Position numbers and translations under genes: made by a program
Notes under the pieces: model-generated
Seen by the model: the letters and a program-made list of their open reading frames with translations, nothing else
What the model was told of the DNA's origin: nothing
Databases searched by the model: none
From: Terriglobia bacterium
Lineage (GTDB): Bacteria > Acidobacteriota > Terriglobia > Terriglobales > Acidobacteriaceae
NCBI GenBank assembly: GCA_020073525.1
Contig: JAIQFA010000038.1
Span: 1 to 44,943, forward strand
Reading direction: 5' to 3'
Length of the DNA stretch: 44,943 bases
Shown: positions 31,012 to 40,067 of the stretch, piece by piece
Layout: the number at the start of each line of letters is the position of its first letter
Position numbering within the stretch: position 1 is the first letter of the stretch

Positions 31012-32562
31012 ATGTCTAAAATCCAGCGCGCCATTCTTAGCGTCACCGACAAATCCGGACTGGTAGATTTCGCCCGCAAACTCGCTGCATTCGGCGTGGA
31101 ACTGGTTTCCACCGGGGGCACAGCCAAGCTGTTGCGCGACTCCGGCATCGCCGTGAAAGACATCTCCGAACTGACCGGGTTCCCCGAAATGCTGGATGGG
31201 CGCGTTAAGACGCTGCATCCGAAAGTTCATGGAGGCATCCTGCACCGTCGCGAAGACAGCGGCCATCTCGCGGCGGTTGCCGAACATGGCATCCCAGCCA
31301 TCGACATGGTGGTGGTCAACCTGTACGCCTTTGAGAAGACTGCTGCCAAGCCGGGCGTGCACTTCGAAGAGCTGATTGAAAACATCGACATCGGTGGTCC
31401 TTCGATGATCCGCTCGGCAGCGAAGAATTTTCAGGATGTTGCCGTCGTAACCTCGCCCTCCGATTACAGCATCGTCGCCGAAGAGATGGCGAACTCGCGT
31501 AATACTCTTTCGAGAGAAACGAAGTGGCGGCTGGCGCAGAAAGCGTTTGCGACCACTGCCGCCTACGATTCCGCGATTGCCTCGACACTCGAGCGCGTGG
31601 GCACCGACTTCGCGTTGCATGCAGCCGAAGGTTTTCCCAAGACTCTCCGCCTGTCTTTTCAAAAGGTGGCCGACCTCCGCTATGGAGAGAATCCGCACCA
31701 GAAGGCCGCGATGTATGCCGACGGTTCGGGCGCGGGCGTGGCCAATGCGCATCAGATACAGGGCAAAGAGCTTTCCTACAACAACATTGTCGACCTGCAG
31801 GCGGCGTGGGACCTGGCGCAGGAGTTTGACGACCCGGTGTGCGCCATTATCAAACACACCAATCCTTGTGGCACGGCGACCGGCAAGACGCTCGCCGAGG
31901 CGTATGTGCGGGCGCTGGAATGCGATCCAGTCTCAGCCTTCGGCGGAGTGATCGGAGTGAACCGGACCGTCGACACCGCAGCCGCCAGCGAGATGGCCAA
32001 GCTTTTTCTCGAAGTCATTGCCGCTCCCGCATTCGACGAGGGCGCGAAAGCAGCTTTCGCATCGAAGAAAAATCTGCGGCTCGTCGAAGTTCCTGCCGGC
32101 CAGCAGAATTGGGTTTTGAAGAATATTTCTGGAGGCATGCTCGTCCAGGATTCCGACCTGCACCAGTTGGCCGAGACCGATCTGAAAGTGGTCACCAAGC
32201 GCCCGCCGACGCCGGAAGAAAAGCGGGCGCTGCTTTTCGCGTGGAAGGTCTGCAAGCACGTGAAGTCAAACGCCATTCTCTACGCCCGCGATGGGCAAAC
32301 GGTGGGTGTCGGCGCAGGACAGATGAGCCGCGTCGATTCCTGCAAACTCGGAGCCATGAAAGCGCAGCTGCCTCTGAAAGGAACAGTGGCCGCCTCCGAC
32401 GCCTTCTTCCCGTTCCCGGACGGAGTCGAAGAAATCGCCAAAGCGGGCGCCACGGCGATTATTCAGCCGGGAGGCTCGGTGCGGGACCAGGAGGTTATCG
32501 AGGCTGCCGATCGGCTGGGCCTCGCGATGATCTTCACGGGAGTGCGGCATTTCCGGCACTAA
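31012..32562 (+). CDS. purH: Bifunctional AICAR transformylase / IMP cyclohydrolase PurH
   Basis: 516 residues, full length. Performs the last two steps of de novo IMP synthesis. The N-terminal MGS-like IMP cyclohydrolase domain (about 1-195) shows [49 protein letters not shown] and [16 protein letters not shown]. The transformylase part has [13 protein letters not shown], the catalytic [10 protein letters not shown] segment and the C-terminal [12 protein letters not shown]. Both active sites look intact. Monocistronic, behind the large heptad array. Confidence 0.97.
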   Translation: MSKIQRAILSVTDKSGLVDFARKLAAFGVELVSTGGTAKLLRDSGIAVKDISELTGFPEMLDGRVKTLHPKVHGGILHRREDSGHLAAVAEHGIPAIDMVVVNLYAFEKTAAKPGVHFEELIENIDIGGPSMIRSAAKNFQDVAVVTSPSDYSIVAEEMANSRNTLSRETKWRLAQKAFATTAAYDSAIASTLERVGTDFALHAAEGFPKTLRLSFQKVADLRYGENPHQKAAMYADGSGAGVANAHQIQGKELSYNNIVDLQAAWDLAQEFDDPVCAIIKHTNPCGTATGKTLAEAYVRALECDPVSAFGGVIGVNRTVDTAAASEMAKLFLEVIAAPAFDEGAKAAFASKKNLRLVEVPAGQQNWVLKNISGGMLVQDSDLHQLAETDLKVVTKRPPTPEEKRALLFAWKVCKHVKSNAILYARDGQTVGVGAGQMSRVDSCKLGAMKAQLPLKGTVAASDAFFPFPDGVEEIAKAGATAIIQPGGSVRDQEVIEAADRLGLAMIFTGVRHFRH

Positions 32563-32751
32563 TCTTTACTTTTCTTGACAGGAACCGCCCAAAGCCCCTG
32601 TACCTCCGGCTTTGGCCCTAGCTTGCGGTTTCTCGCCGCCGCAAGCCCCGCCAAGGGTAGAATAAGAAAATCTGGATGGCACCGGATCGGCATCCAAGCG
32701 TTCAGCATCCAAACGAGTGTGGGCTCGCAATTTGAGTTTGCAGGATTTTTC

Positions 32752-34845
32752 ATGAAAAAACAGTTGTCGATGGTTGGCTTCGTTCTTGCAGGATGTTTGT
32801 TACTTGCCCATAATTCACTGGCCCAGAAACAGTCCGCGCGCGTCGAGGAGTCCCCGGTTGCTGCCGATAGCCAGTCCGCCACAGGCAAGACGCCCGACCG
32901 CGCTGCTGCCTACTATCACTTCGCCCTCGCGCACATGTACGAGGAGCAAGTGGCCACGTATGGGCGTAGCGAATTGGCGAATAAGGCCATCGAGGAGTAC
33001 CGCGCGGCCATTGATGCCGATCCGACCTCGCCATACCTGACCTCCGGGCTTGCCGAACTCTATGCCAAGACCGGACGGATTCGCGATGCCGTCGTCGAGG
33101 CGCAGGACATCATCAAGAAGAGTCCCAACAATCTCGAAGCCCGCCGTCTGCTCGGAAGAATTTATCTGCGTTCGCTTGGCGACATGCAGGCCGGCAGCGG
33201 TTCGGAGAGCGTCCTGAAACTGGCGATCGAGCAGTACGAGCAGATCGTGCGCCTGCAGCCCGACAGCATGGACGACCACCTGCTTCTTGGGCGTCTGTAC
33301 CGCCTGAACAACGACCTGCAAAAGGCGGAGAACGAATTCAAGATCGCGGTGAAGCTCCAGCCCGATTCCGAAGAAGCGATCACCACCCTGGCCTATCTCT
33401 ACAACGAACTGGGCGACACGGCTCGCGCCGCACAGGTGCTGAGTTCGGTGCCGAGCGCCGGACGCTCGGCCAAACTTTATTCGGCGCTCGGTTACACCTA
33501 CGAGCAGCAGAAGCAATATAAGGGCGCCATCGAGGCGTATCGGCACGCGATTGAAATGGATCGCGACAACCTGGACGCTATTCGCGGGCTCGCGCAAAAC
33601 CTGCTCAACGATGGCCAGGTCGATGCCGCTCTCGAACAGTACAAAGTGATTGCGGACGCGAATCCGGAAGATGCGCAAACCTATGTTCGCATCGCCGAAA
33701 TCTACCGCAAGCAGGGCAAGTTCGATCTCGCGCTCGACAGTCTTAAGAAAGCCGAGTCGATGGTGCAGGACTCCGTCGAAGTTCCCTACAACATTGCCGC
33801 GATCTACCAGGCGCAGGGCCGTTACGACGAAGCGATTCCCATCATGCGGGACTTGCTCAAGAAATCCGAGAAACCCGAGGGCAAATACTCGAACGGGGAG
33901 AAGAGCAATCGGGCAGTGTTTCTCGAGCGGCTGGGCACGATCTACCGCGACCAGGGAAACAATGCGTCGGCCAACGAGGTGTTTCGCGAAATCGTCGCCT
34001 TGGGCGGCGATGAGAACATCGAGCGTGGCTATCAGCAAATCATCGATACCTGGCGCGAGGCCAAGGAGTGGCAGAAGGCGACCGATGCCGCCAAGGAAGC
34101 GGTCCAGAAACTGCCCACCAGCCGCGACCTGAAGATGGTGTTGGCGTCGCAGCAGGCCGACATAGGCGACGCCGACAAGGCGCTCAAAGACGTCCGCGCG
34201 ATGTTGAAGGGCGACTCCGACGATCGCCAGGTTTACATCGCCCTAGCCCAGATGAACACCCGTCTGCGGCGCTTCAGCGACGCCGAGCAGGCGCTCGACA
34301 AGGCTGAGCAGTTGTCGACCAAGGCGGACGACAAGGAGTACGTCTGGTTTCTCCGGGGCTCCACTTTTGAGCGCGAGAAGCGCTACCCCGAAGCCGAGGA
34401 ACAGTTCAAGAAGGTCCTGGCCAGCGATCCGGAGCATGCTTCAACTCTGAATTACCTGGGTTACATGCTAGCTGATCAGAACACGAAGCTCGACGAAGCG
34501 CTGGGCTACATCAAGAAGGCGGTCGATCTCGATCCAGCCAATGGCGCTTATCTCGATTCTCTCGGCTGGGCCTATTTCCGCATGGGAAAATATGAGCAGG
34601 CGGAAGACAACCTGCTGAAAGCATCGCAGAAAATCAATACCGATCCCACCGTCCACGACCATCTGGGCGACCTCTACCAGAAAACCGGACGCCTCAAACT
34701 GGCCGCGACTCACTGGGAGCGTGCGCTCAACGAGTGGAACCGCACTGTTTCGGCGGAAATCGATTCGGTGCAATTGGCGCAAGTGCAGAAGAAGCTCGAT
34801 TCCGCAAAAATGAAACTAGCCAAAGAAGAAGGCGCCAAGCAATAG
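32752..34845 (+). CDS. Large exported TPR-repeat protein
   Basis: 697 residues from ATG 32752, chosen because AGGA lies 6 bases upstream and a signal peptide follows (MKKQLSMVGFVLAGCLLLAH); LAGC at 12-15 could be a lipobox or the site may be further on at SLAQ. The mature protein is about fifteen tetratricopeptide repeats, e.g. DHLLLGRLYRLNNDLQKAEN, YSALGYTYEQQKQYKGAIEA, AYLDSLGWAYFRMGKYEQAE. The latter pattern, LNYLGYMLAD...LDSLGWAYF, is common in bacterial outer-membrane-associated TPR proteins. Likely scaffold in the periplasm; partner unknown. Confidence 0.88.
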   Translation: MKKQLSMVGFVLAGCLLLAHNSLAQKQSARVEESPVAADSQSATGKTPDRAAAYYHFALAHMYEEQVATYGRSELANKAIEEYRAAIDADPTSPYLTSGLAELYAKTGRIRDAVVEAQDIIKKSPNNLEARRLLGRIYLRSLGDMQAGSGSESVLKLAIEQYEQIVRLQPDSMDDHLLLGRLYRLNNDLQKAENEFKIAVKLQPDSEEAITTLAYLYNELGDTARAAQVLSSVPSAGRSAKLYSALGYTYEQQKQYKGAIEAYRHAIEMDRDNLDAIRGLAQNLLNDGQVDAALEQYKVIADANPEDAQTYVRIAEIYRKQGKFDLALDSLKKAESMVQDSVEVPYNIAAIYQAQGRYDEAIPIMRDLLKKSEKPEGKYSNGEKSNRAVFLERLGTIYRDQGNNASANEVFREIVALGGDENIERGYQQIIDTWREAKEWQKATDAAKEAVQKLPTSRDLKMVLASQQADIGDADKALKDVRAMLKGDSDDRQVYIALAQMNTRLRRFSDAEQALDKAEQLSTKADDKEYVWFLRGSTFEREKRYPEAEEQFKKVLASDPEHASTLNYLGYMLADQNTKLDEALGYIKKAVDLDPANGAYLDSLGWAYFRMGKYEQAEDNLLKASQKINTDPTVHDHLGDLYQKTGRLKLAATHWERALNEWNRTVSAEIDSVQLAQVQKKLDSAKMKLAKEEGAKQ

Positions 34846-34855
34846 GATCTGATTT

Positions 34856-34939
34856 CCCGTAGAGACGCGGGGCTTGCCGCGTCTCCCCGCCGCGGGCTTC
34901 TCGTTGCGTCCAAAGAGACGGGGCAAGCCCCGTCTCTAC
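34856..34939. repeat. Imperfect inverted repeat, GTAGAGACGCGG family
   Basis: Left arm 34858-34884, right arm 34915-34939 (GAGACGGGGCAAGCCCCGTC). Diverged relative of 10421-10513. Lies between the TPR gene and the dGTPase-like gene. Confidence 0.85.
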
Positions 34940-34971
34940 AGGCGGGACCCAAACGCTGCTAAACTTTGTTC

Positions 34972-36087
34972 ATGCTCGCCGACTACGCGGTGCGCGTCGA
35001 AAACTCCCGCGGACGCCGCCATCCCGAGCCGCCGCATCCCTACCGCAACGACTTTCAACGCGACCGTGACCGCGTCGTTCATGCCCGCGCCTTTCGCCGC
35101 CTGGAAGCGAAGACCCAGGTTTTCACCCGCCGCTACTCCGACCACTTCCGCAACCGCCTGACGCACACCATTGAGGTCGCGCAGATCTCGCGCACCATCG
35201 CCGCGCAGCTGGGACTGAACACCGATCTGGTGGAGGCGCTCGCCCTGGTGCACGACCTCGGCCATCCTCCTTTCGGCCACTCCGGAGAAAAGGCCCTGGA
35301 TACCGCCATGCGCGAGCACGGGTTGTACTTCGACCACAACCTGCATGCGCTGCGCATCGTCGAAGACTTCGAGCTCCGTTACGCCTCCTTCCGCGGATTG
35401 AATCTGACTTTTGAAGTCCGTGAAGGCATCATCAAGCATTCGCACGATTACAGCGCCAAGGACCATCCCGAACTCGCCGAGTATCTGCTGGACCTGCGCC
35501 CGCCACTCGAAGCGCAGCTTATCGACCTTACCGACGAGATTGCTTACAACACCGCCGATTTGGACGATGGCTACGAGGCCCGGCTGCTCACCATCGAGCA
35601 GATTGCTGACAGCGTTGAGCTTTTCGGGCGCTATTACGGCGAGGCCAAGAATCGCTACCCGAACGTTGCCCAGAAGCTGGTCTTTAACGAGGCGCTCAAG
35701 AGTATCTTTGACGGTTTTGTCGGAGACCTGATCGCAAACACCGCAAAACGGATAAAGGCGGTCGACACGCATTCGCTGGAAGATGTTCGCCATCACACCG
35801 AGCGGCTGGCTGCCTTCAGCCCGCTGGTCGAAGAGCAGCGCCGCCAGCTAAAAGATTTTCTCTACGAAAATCTTTACTACAGCCCAGCCTTGGCAGCAGA
35901 GAAAGAAGACGCCGAGCGCATCACTGGAGAACTCTTCGCCCACTGGATGGAAGAACCCGACGACCTCCCGCGCAATTACCGCGAAAAAGCCGCGCAGGAA
36001 CCGCTGCCGCGAGTGATCTGTGACTACATCGCCGGCATGACCGACCCGTTTATCTACCAGCAGTATGAAAAGTATTGCGGGGAGTAA
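34972..36087 (+). CDS. dgt: dGTPase-family HD-domain deoxynucleotide triphosphohydrolase
   Basis: 371 residues from ATG 34972 (TTG 34966 is in frame but weaker). It matches the dNTPase/Dgt family of HD hydrolases: N-terminal ENSRGRRHPEPPHPYRNDFQ and RDRVVHARAFRRLEAKTQVF, metal-binding LTHTIEVAQISR, LALVHDLGHPPFGHSGE, and later DLTDEIAYNTADLDDG. The reaction removes triphosphate from dGTP or other dNTPs; such enzymes can act as dNTP pool regulators or in phage defence. No partner is apparent. Confidence 0.93.
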   Translation: MLADYAVRVENSRGRRHPEPPHPYRNDFQRDRDRVVHARAFRRLEAKTQVFTRRYSDHFRNRLTHTIEVAQISRTIAAQLGLNTDLVEALALVHDLGHPPFGHSGEKALDTAMREHGLYFDHNLHALRIVEDFELRYASFRGLNLTFEVREGIIKHSHDYSAKDHPELAEYLLDLRPPLEAQLIDLTDEIAYNTADLDDGYEARLLTIEQIADSVELFGRYYGEAKNRYPNVAQKLVFNEALKSIFDGFVGDLIANTAKRIKAVDTHSLEDVRHHTERLAAFSPLVEEQRRQLKDFLYENLYYSPALAAEKEDAERITGELFAHWMEEPDDLPRNYREKAAQEPLPRVICDYIAGMTDPFIYQQYEKYCGE

Positions 36088-36134
36088 GGGCGGTTCAGTC
36101 TGTAACCGAGTCAGAGACTCGCCTAAAAAGTTCG

Positions 36135-36145
36135 CTCTTAGGCAC
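36135..36145. repeat. Left 11-bp inverted repeat flanking the HEPN-like gene
   Basis: CTCTTAGGCAC, the exact reverse complement of 36911-36921. It overlaps the last codons and stop of the HEPN-like gene (TAA at 36138-36140, minus strand). Confidence 0.7.
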
Positions 36146-36866
36146 GTCTGCGCCCTCTCCATGCCTCTGCCAGACGGATGGATTCTGAGGTCGAGTTTGG
36201 AACAAAACCAGAGATTCGTTTTGTGTTCAGCGAAGATATGAAAGTCAGGAAGTCTATTGCTGCTATTGTCTTGTAGAAGTTGATCGGCTTCCCATAGTCT
36301 GCGTCAGCGTAGGTTCCGTGAAGAATGCCATGCCTGTTAGTTCTATCTGGCAAAGCGTACCGTCCTGTGTCGACGTAAAGATAACGATCAACAAAGCAGG
36401 TGAATGAATCGAGCATGGCGACAATTTCTTCAACCACACCGATTTTTCGTTTCTCGACGTCTTTCCTGGCGTGCGACGCTAGAGCCCTGAGAACAGTGAC
36501 GATGCTACCTGTTGACCTCACACCACAACCGTGGGCGAGGCGTCTAGCCGCCCCTTCGACAACCGGAATCAGTCCGCTGACCGCCACATGACCCAGACGG
36601 AGGAAATGAGCCGCAATCGATTCCCTAATCGTTTCGACAAAGAGCTCAATTGTCGGCGTGGAGCTGTAGCGAGAGACGGTCATCGAAGCAAGGCGATCAG
36701 CGTCATAAACATTAGAGAGGACGCGCTCTAGATCGTCTTGCGTAAATCCTCCCCGAGAAGAGCTAATCCTAAAAGCGACCTCGTCAAGCAGACCAACGCC
36801 CACATAAGGCGGTATAAACCACCCTACGTCGTTTAGGCTGTTGCTTATCTTCGAAAGATCGCTCAA
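36138..36866 (-). CDS. HEPN-like (Apea/Abi-type) protein
   Basis: 242 residues, no signal peptide. Near the C-terminus is DRTNRHGILHGTYADADYGK, whose R-x4-H (RHGILH) is the core motif of HEPN-fold RNases and of the Apea-like HEPN family; many such proteins are toxins or abortive-infection effectors. The N-terminal part is helical with no recognised domain. Base composition stands out: 25 of 60 G+C at 36181-36240 in an otherwise GC-rich region, and exact 11-bp inverted repeats bracket the gene, both suggesting transfer. No antitoxin-type neighbour is seen. Toxic RNase activity is inference from the motif. Confidence 0.72.
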   Translation of the reverse strand: MSDLSKISNSLNDVGWFIPPYVGVGLLDEVAFRISSSRGGFTQDDLERVLSNVYDADRLASMTVSRYSSTPTIELFVETIRESIAAHFLRLGHVAVSGLIPVVEGAARRLAHGCGVRSTGSIVTVLRALASHARKDVEKRKIGVVEEIVAMLDSFTCFVDRYLYVDTGRYALPDRTNRHGILHGTYADADYGKPINFYKTIAAIDFLTFISSLNTKRISGFVPNSTSESIRLAEAWRGRRRA

Positions 36867-36910
36867 TTGTGTTATTCCCTAATCCTGATTTTACTTGTTG
36901 CGCGCTCTTA

Positions 36911-36921
36911 GTGCCTAAGAG
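36911..36921. repeat. Right 11-bp inverted repeat flanking the HEPN-like gene
   Basis: GTGCCTAAGAG, the exact reverse complement of 36135-36145. It also forms a small hairpin with the adjoining CTCTTAG (36905-36911). Confidence 0.7.
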
Positions 36922-36932
36922 TCCGTGAAGGA

Positions 36933-38099
36933 TTACTTACTCCCCGTCACGCGGTACACTCTTCCCCCCGCGTCGTCGCTCAAATACATCGTCCCATCCC
37001 CACCAAACACAATCCCCACCGGACGCCCCATCCAACGGCCTTTCTTCGTTTCGCCCGGCGCCAGCCATCCGGTAATGAAATCCTGCGCGCCACCCTGTGG
37101 CTGGCCCTTATCGTCAAGCTTCACGCGCACAACTTTGTAGCCGGTGGGAACGGTGCGATTCCAAGATCCATGAAACGCGACGAAGACGTTGTTTTGGTAG
37201 TCGGCAGGGAACTGTGAACCTTCATAGAACGCGAGTCCGAGCGGAGCCGAGTGCGCCTGCATCTGGACTTTCGGATCGAGCACCTCGTTACAGCGGCCAT
37301 CTCCCGGTTTGGTGAAGTTCGGATCGGGCACGCGGTCGCCATAGCAATAGGGCCAACCAACATCGCCGCCGTTTTTCCCAAGATCGTAGATTGTTTCCGG
37401 CGGCAGATCGTCGCCCAGCCAGTCGCGCCCATTCACCGTGACCCAGACCGTATCCGTCTTCGGATTCACTGCCAGCCCGACCGCATTGCGCAGTCCTTTC
37501 GCGAAAATCTTCTGGCCGCTGCCATCCGGATTGAATTCCATCACCGCCGCTCGCCGCGGATCTTTCTCGATACAGACGTTGCAACTCGATCCGGCCGAGA
37601 CGTACACCTTGCCGCCATGAAACACGATGCTGCGCGTCGAGTGTCCGCCACCGGTCGGAAGACTGGTAATCGTCTTTGGGTTAGACGCCCGCAGATTCGC
37701 CTCGTCCCAGTCGTAGCGGCGCACCCTGCCGTTCTCGGCGACATACAATTTCCCTTCGTAAAACGCCAGCCCGTGTGGCTCATTCAGGCCCTCGAGAACA
37801 GTGACCGTGCGGTCGGCCTTGCCCGCATGTTTGGGATCGGTCAGCGCCACGACTTTGCCCTCACCCGATTCGCTCACTAGCAGCACGCCGCCCGGACTGA
37901 AGATCATCATGCGCGGGCCGTCCACCTCCGCAAAAACTGAAATGCGAAATCCAGGCGGCGCTTTCAGTTGCGCTAGATCGAAGCGAGTCTTTTCGGCGTG
38001 GGCAAAATTGGTGTGAGCAAGTAGCGCCAGCAAAACAAGCAGGGCGAGAAGAGAAGAAGGAAGCCGCAACGATGGTCGTCCGGAGTGCAGTCGTACCAT
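36933..38099 (-). CDS. Secreted PQQ-dependent sugar dehydrogenase-like protein
   Basis: 388 residues. A signal peptide covers about 1-35 (LLALLVLLALLAHTNFAHA). The rest is a six-bladed propeller of the glucose/sorbosone dehydrogenase family: PHGLAFYEGKLYVAENGRV, STRSIVFHGGKVYVSAGSSC, RNAVGLAVNPKTDTVWVTVN, LGKNGGDVGWPYCYGD, APLGLAFYEGSQFPADYQNN and FVAFHGSWNR. PQQ and Ca would bind at the centre; the sugar substrate is uncertain. Monocistronic. Convergent with nothing; the 379-base gap beyond separates it from the OmpA-family gene. Confidence 0.88.
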   Translation of the reverse strand: MVRLHSGRPSLRLPSSLLALLVLLALLAHTNFAHAEKTRFDLAQLKAPPGFRISVFAEVDGPRMMIFSPGGVLLVSESGEGKVVALTDPKHAGKADRTVTVLEGLNEPHGLAFYEGKLYVAENGRVRRYDWDEANLRASNPKTITSLPTGGGHSTRSIVFHGGKVYVSAGSSCNVCIEKDPRRAAVMEFNPDGSGQKIFAKGLRNAVGLAVNPKTDTVWVTVNGRDWLGDDLPPETIYDLGKNGGDVGWPYCYGDRVPDPNFTKPGDGRCNEVLDPKVQMQAHSAPLGLAFYEGSQFPADYQNNVFVAFHGSWNRTVPTGYKVVRVKLDDKGQPQGGAQDFITGWLAPGETKKGRWMGRPVGIVFGGDGTMYLSDDAGGRVYRVTGSK

Positions 38100-38478
38100 A
38101 GTTCACTCGGATGATCCCGGGAACGGCTTTGTTGATTTCTTTTTTGAATGATTTTCGGACCCGGGCAGTCAGCACGCAGTTTTTATACCGGCTCCAGCCA
38201 AAATTACCCCCAAGCGCGGTGCAGCGCTCCATGGCAATGAGATACAATATCTATGAAAATAAAGCACTTGCAGTCCACCCCAGCATCGGGGCCATTTGGC
38301 ACGCAAACTGTTATATAGAAATGCAGGGCCGGTGATTACGGCTCGTTTTTAGAGGCAACCATTGCGTCGGTGTTTGCCACGAACTTCATGGGATTGGTTA
38401 TCAAAACGATGCAATCAAAAATCGCGCCGCGAGGCGCATGGGGTGGATCTCCCACTCCCCACTTGGAGGAAACCTAAA
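38100..38478. other. 379-base divergent gap before the OmpA-family gene
   Basis: Includes a -10-like TACAAT (38243-38248), and an AT-rich stretch CTGTTATATAGAAATG around 38310. No repeat family member and no gene seen; a well-placed promoter cannot be fixed. Confidence 0.4.
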
Positions 38479-39369
38479 ATGAAAAACCGCACCATCTTCG
38501 CTCTGCTGCTGGCTGGAATCTTAACCGTGTCCGCATTTGCCCAAGATAATTCCGCCGCCCAGTCTCAGCCGACCTCGACTCAGGCTACTCAGTCCCAGCC
38601 GGCTACGAAAGCCGACACCGCGACCGGCAAAGATCCCTTGCAGCCGGAAACTCGCGAAGGCTTCTGGGGTCGCATGAACCCGTTCGCGCGCAAGAAATAC
38701 GTGGCGCGCCAGACCCAGCCGATTCGTGACCGCATCAACGAACTCGATGAGCTGACCGCCTCCAACACCAAGGCGATCAAGGATACCGATGCGCGCGCGC
38801 AGCAGGGAATCCAGCTCGCTTCGGCCAAGGCCAACGAAGCCGATCAGCATGCCATTGACGCTGGCAATAAGGCGCAGGCCGCGCAGCAGACCGCGCAACA
38901 GGCTCACACCCGTCTGAACACGGTCGAGCAGGTGGTCACCAACATCGACCAGTACCAGCCCACGACCCAGACTGAAATCCTGTTCAAGCCTGGACAGACC
39001 GTGCTGAGTAAGAACGCCAAGGCCGCTCTCGATGAAATGGCCACCCCGCTGAAGAGCCAGCGTGGCTATGTTGTCGAAGTGCAGGGCTTCTCTTCCGGTC
39101 ATGGACAGGTGGCGATCTCCAACTCGCAGAAGATGGCCGAGTCGGTGGTGCGCTATCTCGTTCTCAACCACGACATCCCGGTCTACCGGATCTATCTCGT
39201 CGGCATGGGCAATGCCCCGGTGCCGGCTGCGGCCTCGGCGAGCGAAGCCAAGCCGAAGCGTATCACCGGTGGACGGGTTGAAATCAGCCTTCTGAAAAAC
39301 AATCTGGAGCAACTCGCTTCAACCAACTCCACTCCGGCAAACACGGACCAGCAACAGCAGCCGAAGTAG
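38479..39369 (+). CDS. OmpA-family outer-membrane/peptidoglycan-binding protein
   Basis: 296 residues from ATG 38479 (GGAGG 9 bases upstream). Signal peptide about 1-22 (MKNRTIFALLLAGILTVSAF). A Gln/Ser/Thr-rich linker (30-60) and a helical, Ala/Gln-rich coiled-coil section (about 95-165, NEADQHAIDAGNKAQAAQQT) lead to a C-terminal OmpA-like domain (about 175-275): EILFKPGQTVLSKNAKAALD, YVVEVQGFSS, and YRIYLVGMGNA. The usual NxxLSxxRA peptidoglycan motif is replaced by SNSQKMAESVVRYL. No beta-barrel is present. Ends in a strong terminator. Confidence 0.88.
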   Translation: MKNRTIFALLLAGILTVSAFAQDNSAAQSQPTSTQATQSQPATKADTATGKDPLQPETREGFWGRMNPFARKKYVARQTQPIRDRINELDELTASNTKAIKDTDARAQQGIQLASAKANEADQHAIDAGNKAQAAQQTAQQAHTRLNTVEQVVTNIDQYQPTTQTEILFKPGQTVLSKNAKAALDEMATPLKSQRGYVVEVQGFSSGHGQVAISNSQKMAESVVRYLVLNHDIPVYRIYLVGMGNAPVPAAASASEAKPKRITGGRVEISLLKNNLEQLASTNSTPANTDQQQQPK

Positions 39370-39390
39370 AAGCAGTACCTCCCCTGGAAG

Positions 39391-39418
39391 GCCTCCCGCG
39401 AAAGCGGGGGGCTTTTTT
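39391..39418 (+). terminator. Rho-independent terminator of the OmpA-family gene
   Basis: GCCTCCCGC (39391-39399), GAAA tetraloop, GCGGGGGGC (39404-39412), one G-U pair, then TTTTTT (39413-39418). Starts 21 bases after the stop codon. Confidence 0.93.
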
Positions 39419-39420
39419 GT

Positions 39421-39459
39421 GAGCTACGAGCGACCGGATTCGTTCAAAGCTCGTAGCTC
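39421..39459. repeat. Inverted repeat of heptad type (GAGCTAC / GCTCGTA)
   Basis: GAGCTACGAGC (39421-39431) pairs exactly with GCTCGTAGCTC (39449-39459); arms read as 7-base units GAGCTAC GAGCGAC and GCTCGTA GCTCGTG. Directly follows the terminator. Confidence 0.65.
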
Positions 39460-39521
39460 GTGCATCGATGTCCGCTTACGTCCAAACATCCTTCGCTCAT
39501 CGTGCTATCCTGCAACGCGTC

Positions 39522-40037
39522 ATGGAAAGTTTGTTCTATGTCCGCACGCCTTCGCCCGTCGGCCCACTCTTCCTTGCTGCGTCCGCCAAAGGCTTGGTGC
39601 GGCTCGAATTTGAGGGTCGCATGCAGAAGCTGAATCCCTCCACGACTCCGCTGCGGGAGTCGAAAGCAGCTCTTGCACCCTACCTCCGCGAACTCAATGA
39701 TTACTTCGCAGGGAAGCGTCGCGAGTTCTCCCTCCCGCTCGATCTCCGCGGGACCAAATTTCAACTGGCTTGTTGGCATGCGCTGCTCGAAATTCCCTAC
39801 GGCGAGACGCGCAGCTATCGCGACATCGCTCAAGCCATCGGACATCCGCGCGCCTACCGCGCCGTCGGCATGTCGAACAACCGGAATCCAGTAGCCATCA
39901 TCGTCCCGTGCCATCGCGTGATCGCATCGAGCGGCTCACTCTGCGGTTACGGCGGAGGGCTGGACGTCAAGCGCAAGCTCCTTGACCTTGAGCAAGCCAG
40001 TCTTCATCCTTGTCTTCCGCTGGGAATCGGTGCATAA
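39522..40037 (+). CDS. ogt: Methylated-DNA--protein-cysteine methyltransferase
   Basis: 171 residues from ATG 39522, which fits the family start (SLFYVRTPSPVGPLFLAAS); an ATG at 39468 would add 18 residues that overlap the repeat region. It repairs O6-alkylguanine by suicide transfer to Cys130 in IVPCHRVIASSG. The HTH with the arginine finger is in IPYGETRSYRDIAQAIGHPRAYRAVG, and the conserved CGYGGGLDVKRKLLDLE follows. Overlapping function with the mpg glycosylase in the window. Followed closely by the SRPBCC gene. Confidence 0.93.
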   Translation: MESLFYVRTPSPVGPLFLAASAKGLVRLEFEGRMQKLNPSTTPLRESKAALAPYLRELNDYFAGKRREFSLPLDLRGTKFQLACWHALLEIPYGETRSYRDIAQAIGHPRAYRAVGMSNNRNPVAIIVPCHRVIASSGSLCGYGGGLDVKRKLLDLEQASLHPCLPLGIGA

Positions 40038-40067
40038 TCCCCGCCAATGTGTGGGGAAAGGGTTCCC

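Noticed and set aside
32815..34038. A 407-residue frame antisense to the TPR gene
   Set aside because: Shadow of a GC-rich gene: no ribosome site, no domain, repetitive composition mirroring the TPRs on the true strand.
34972..36866. dgt plus HEPN-like gene as a two-gene defence operon
   Set aside because: The genes converge on opposite strands and the HEPN-like unit has its own flanking repeats, so an operon is not supported.
38300..38325. Sigma-54-like promoter (TTGGCACGCAA) before the OmpA-family gene
   Set aside because: The GG box is present but the GC/TTGC box at the required spacing is missing.
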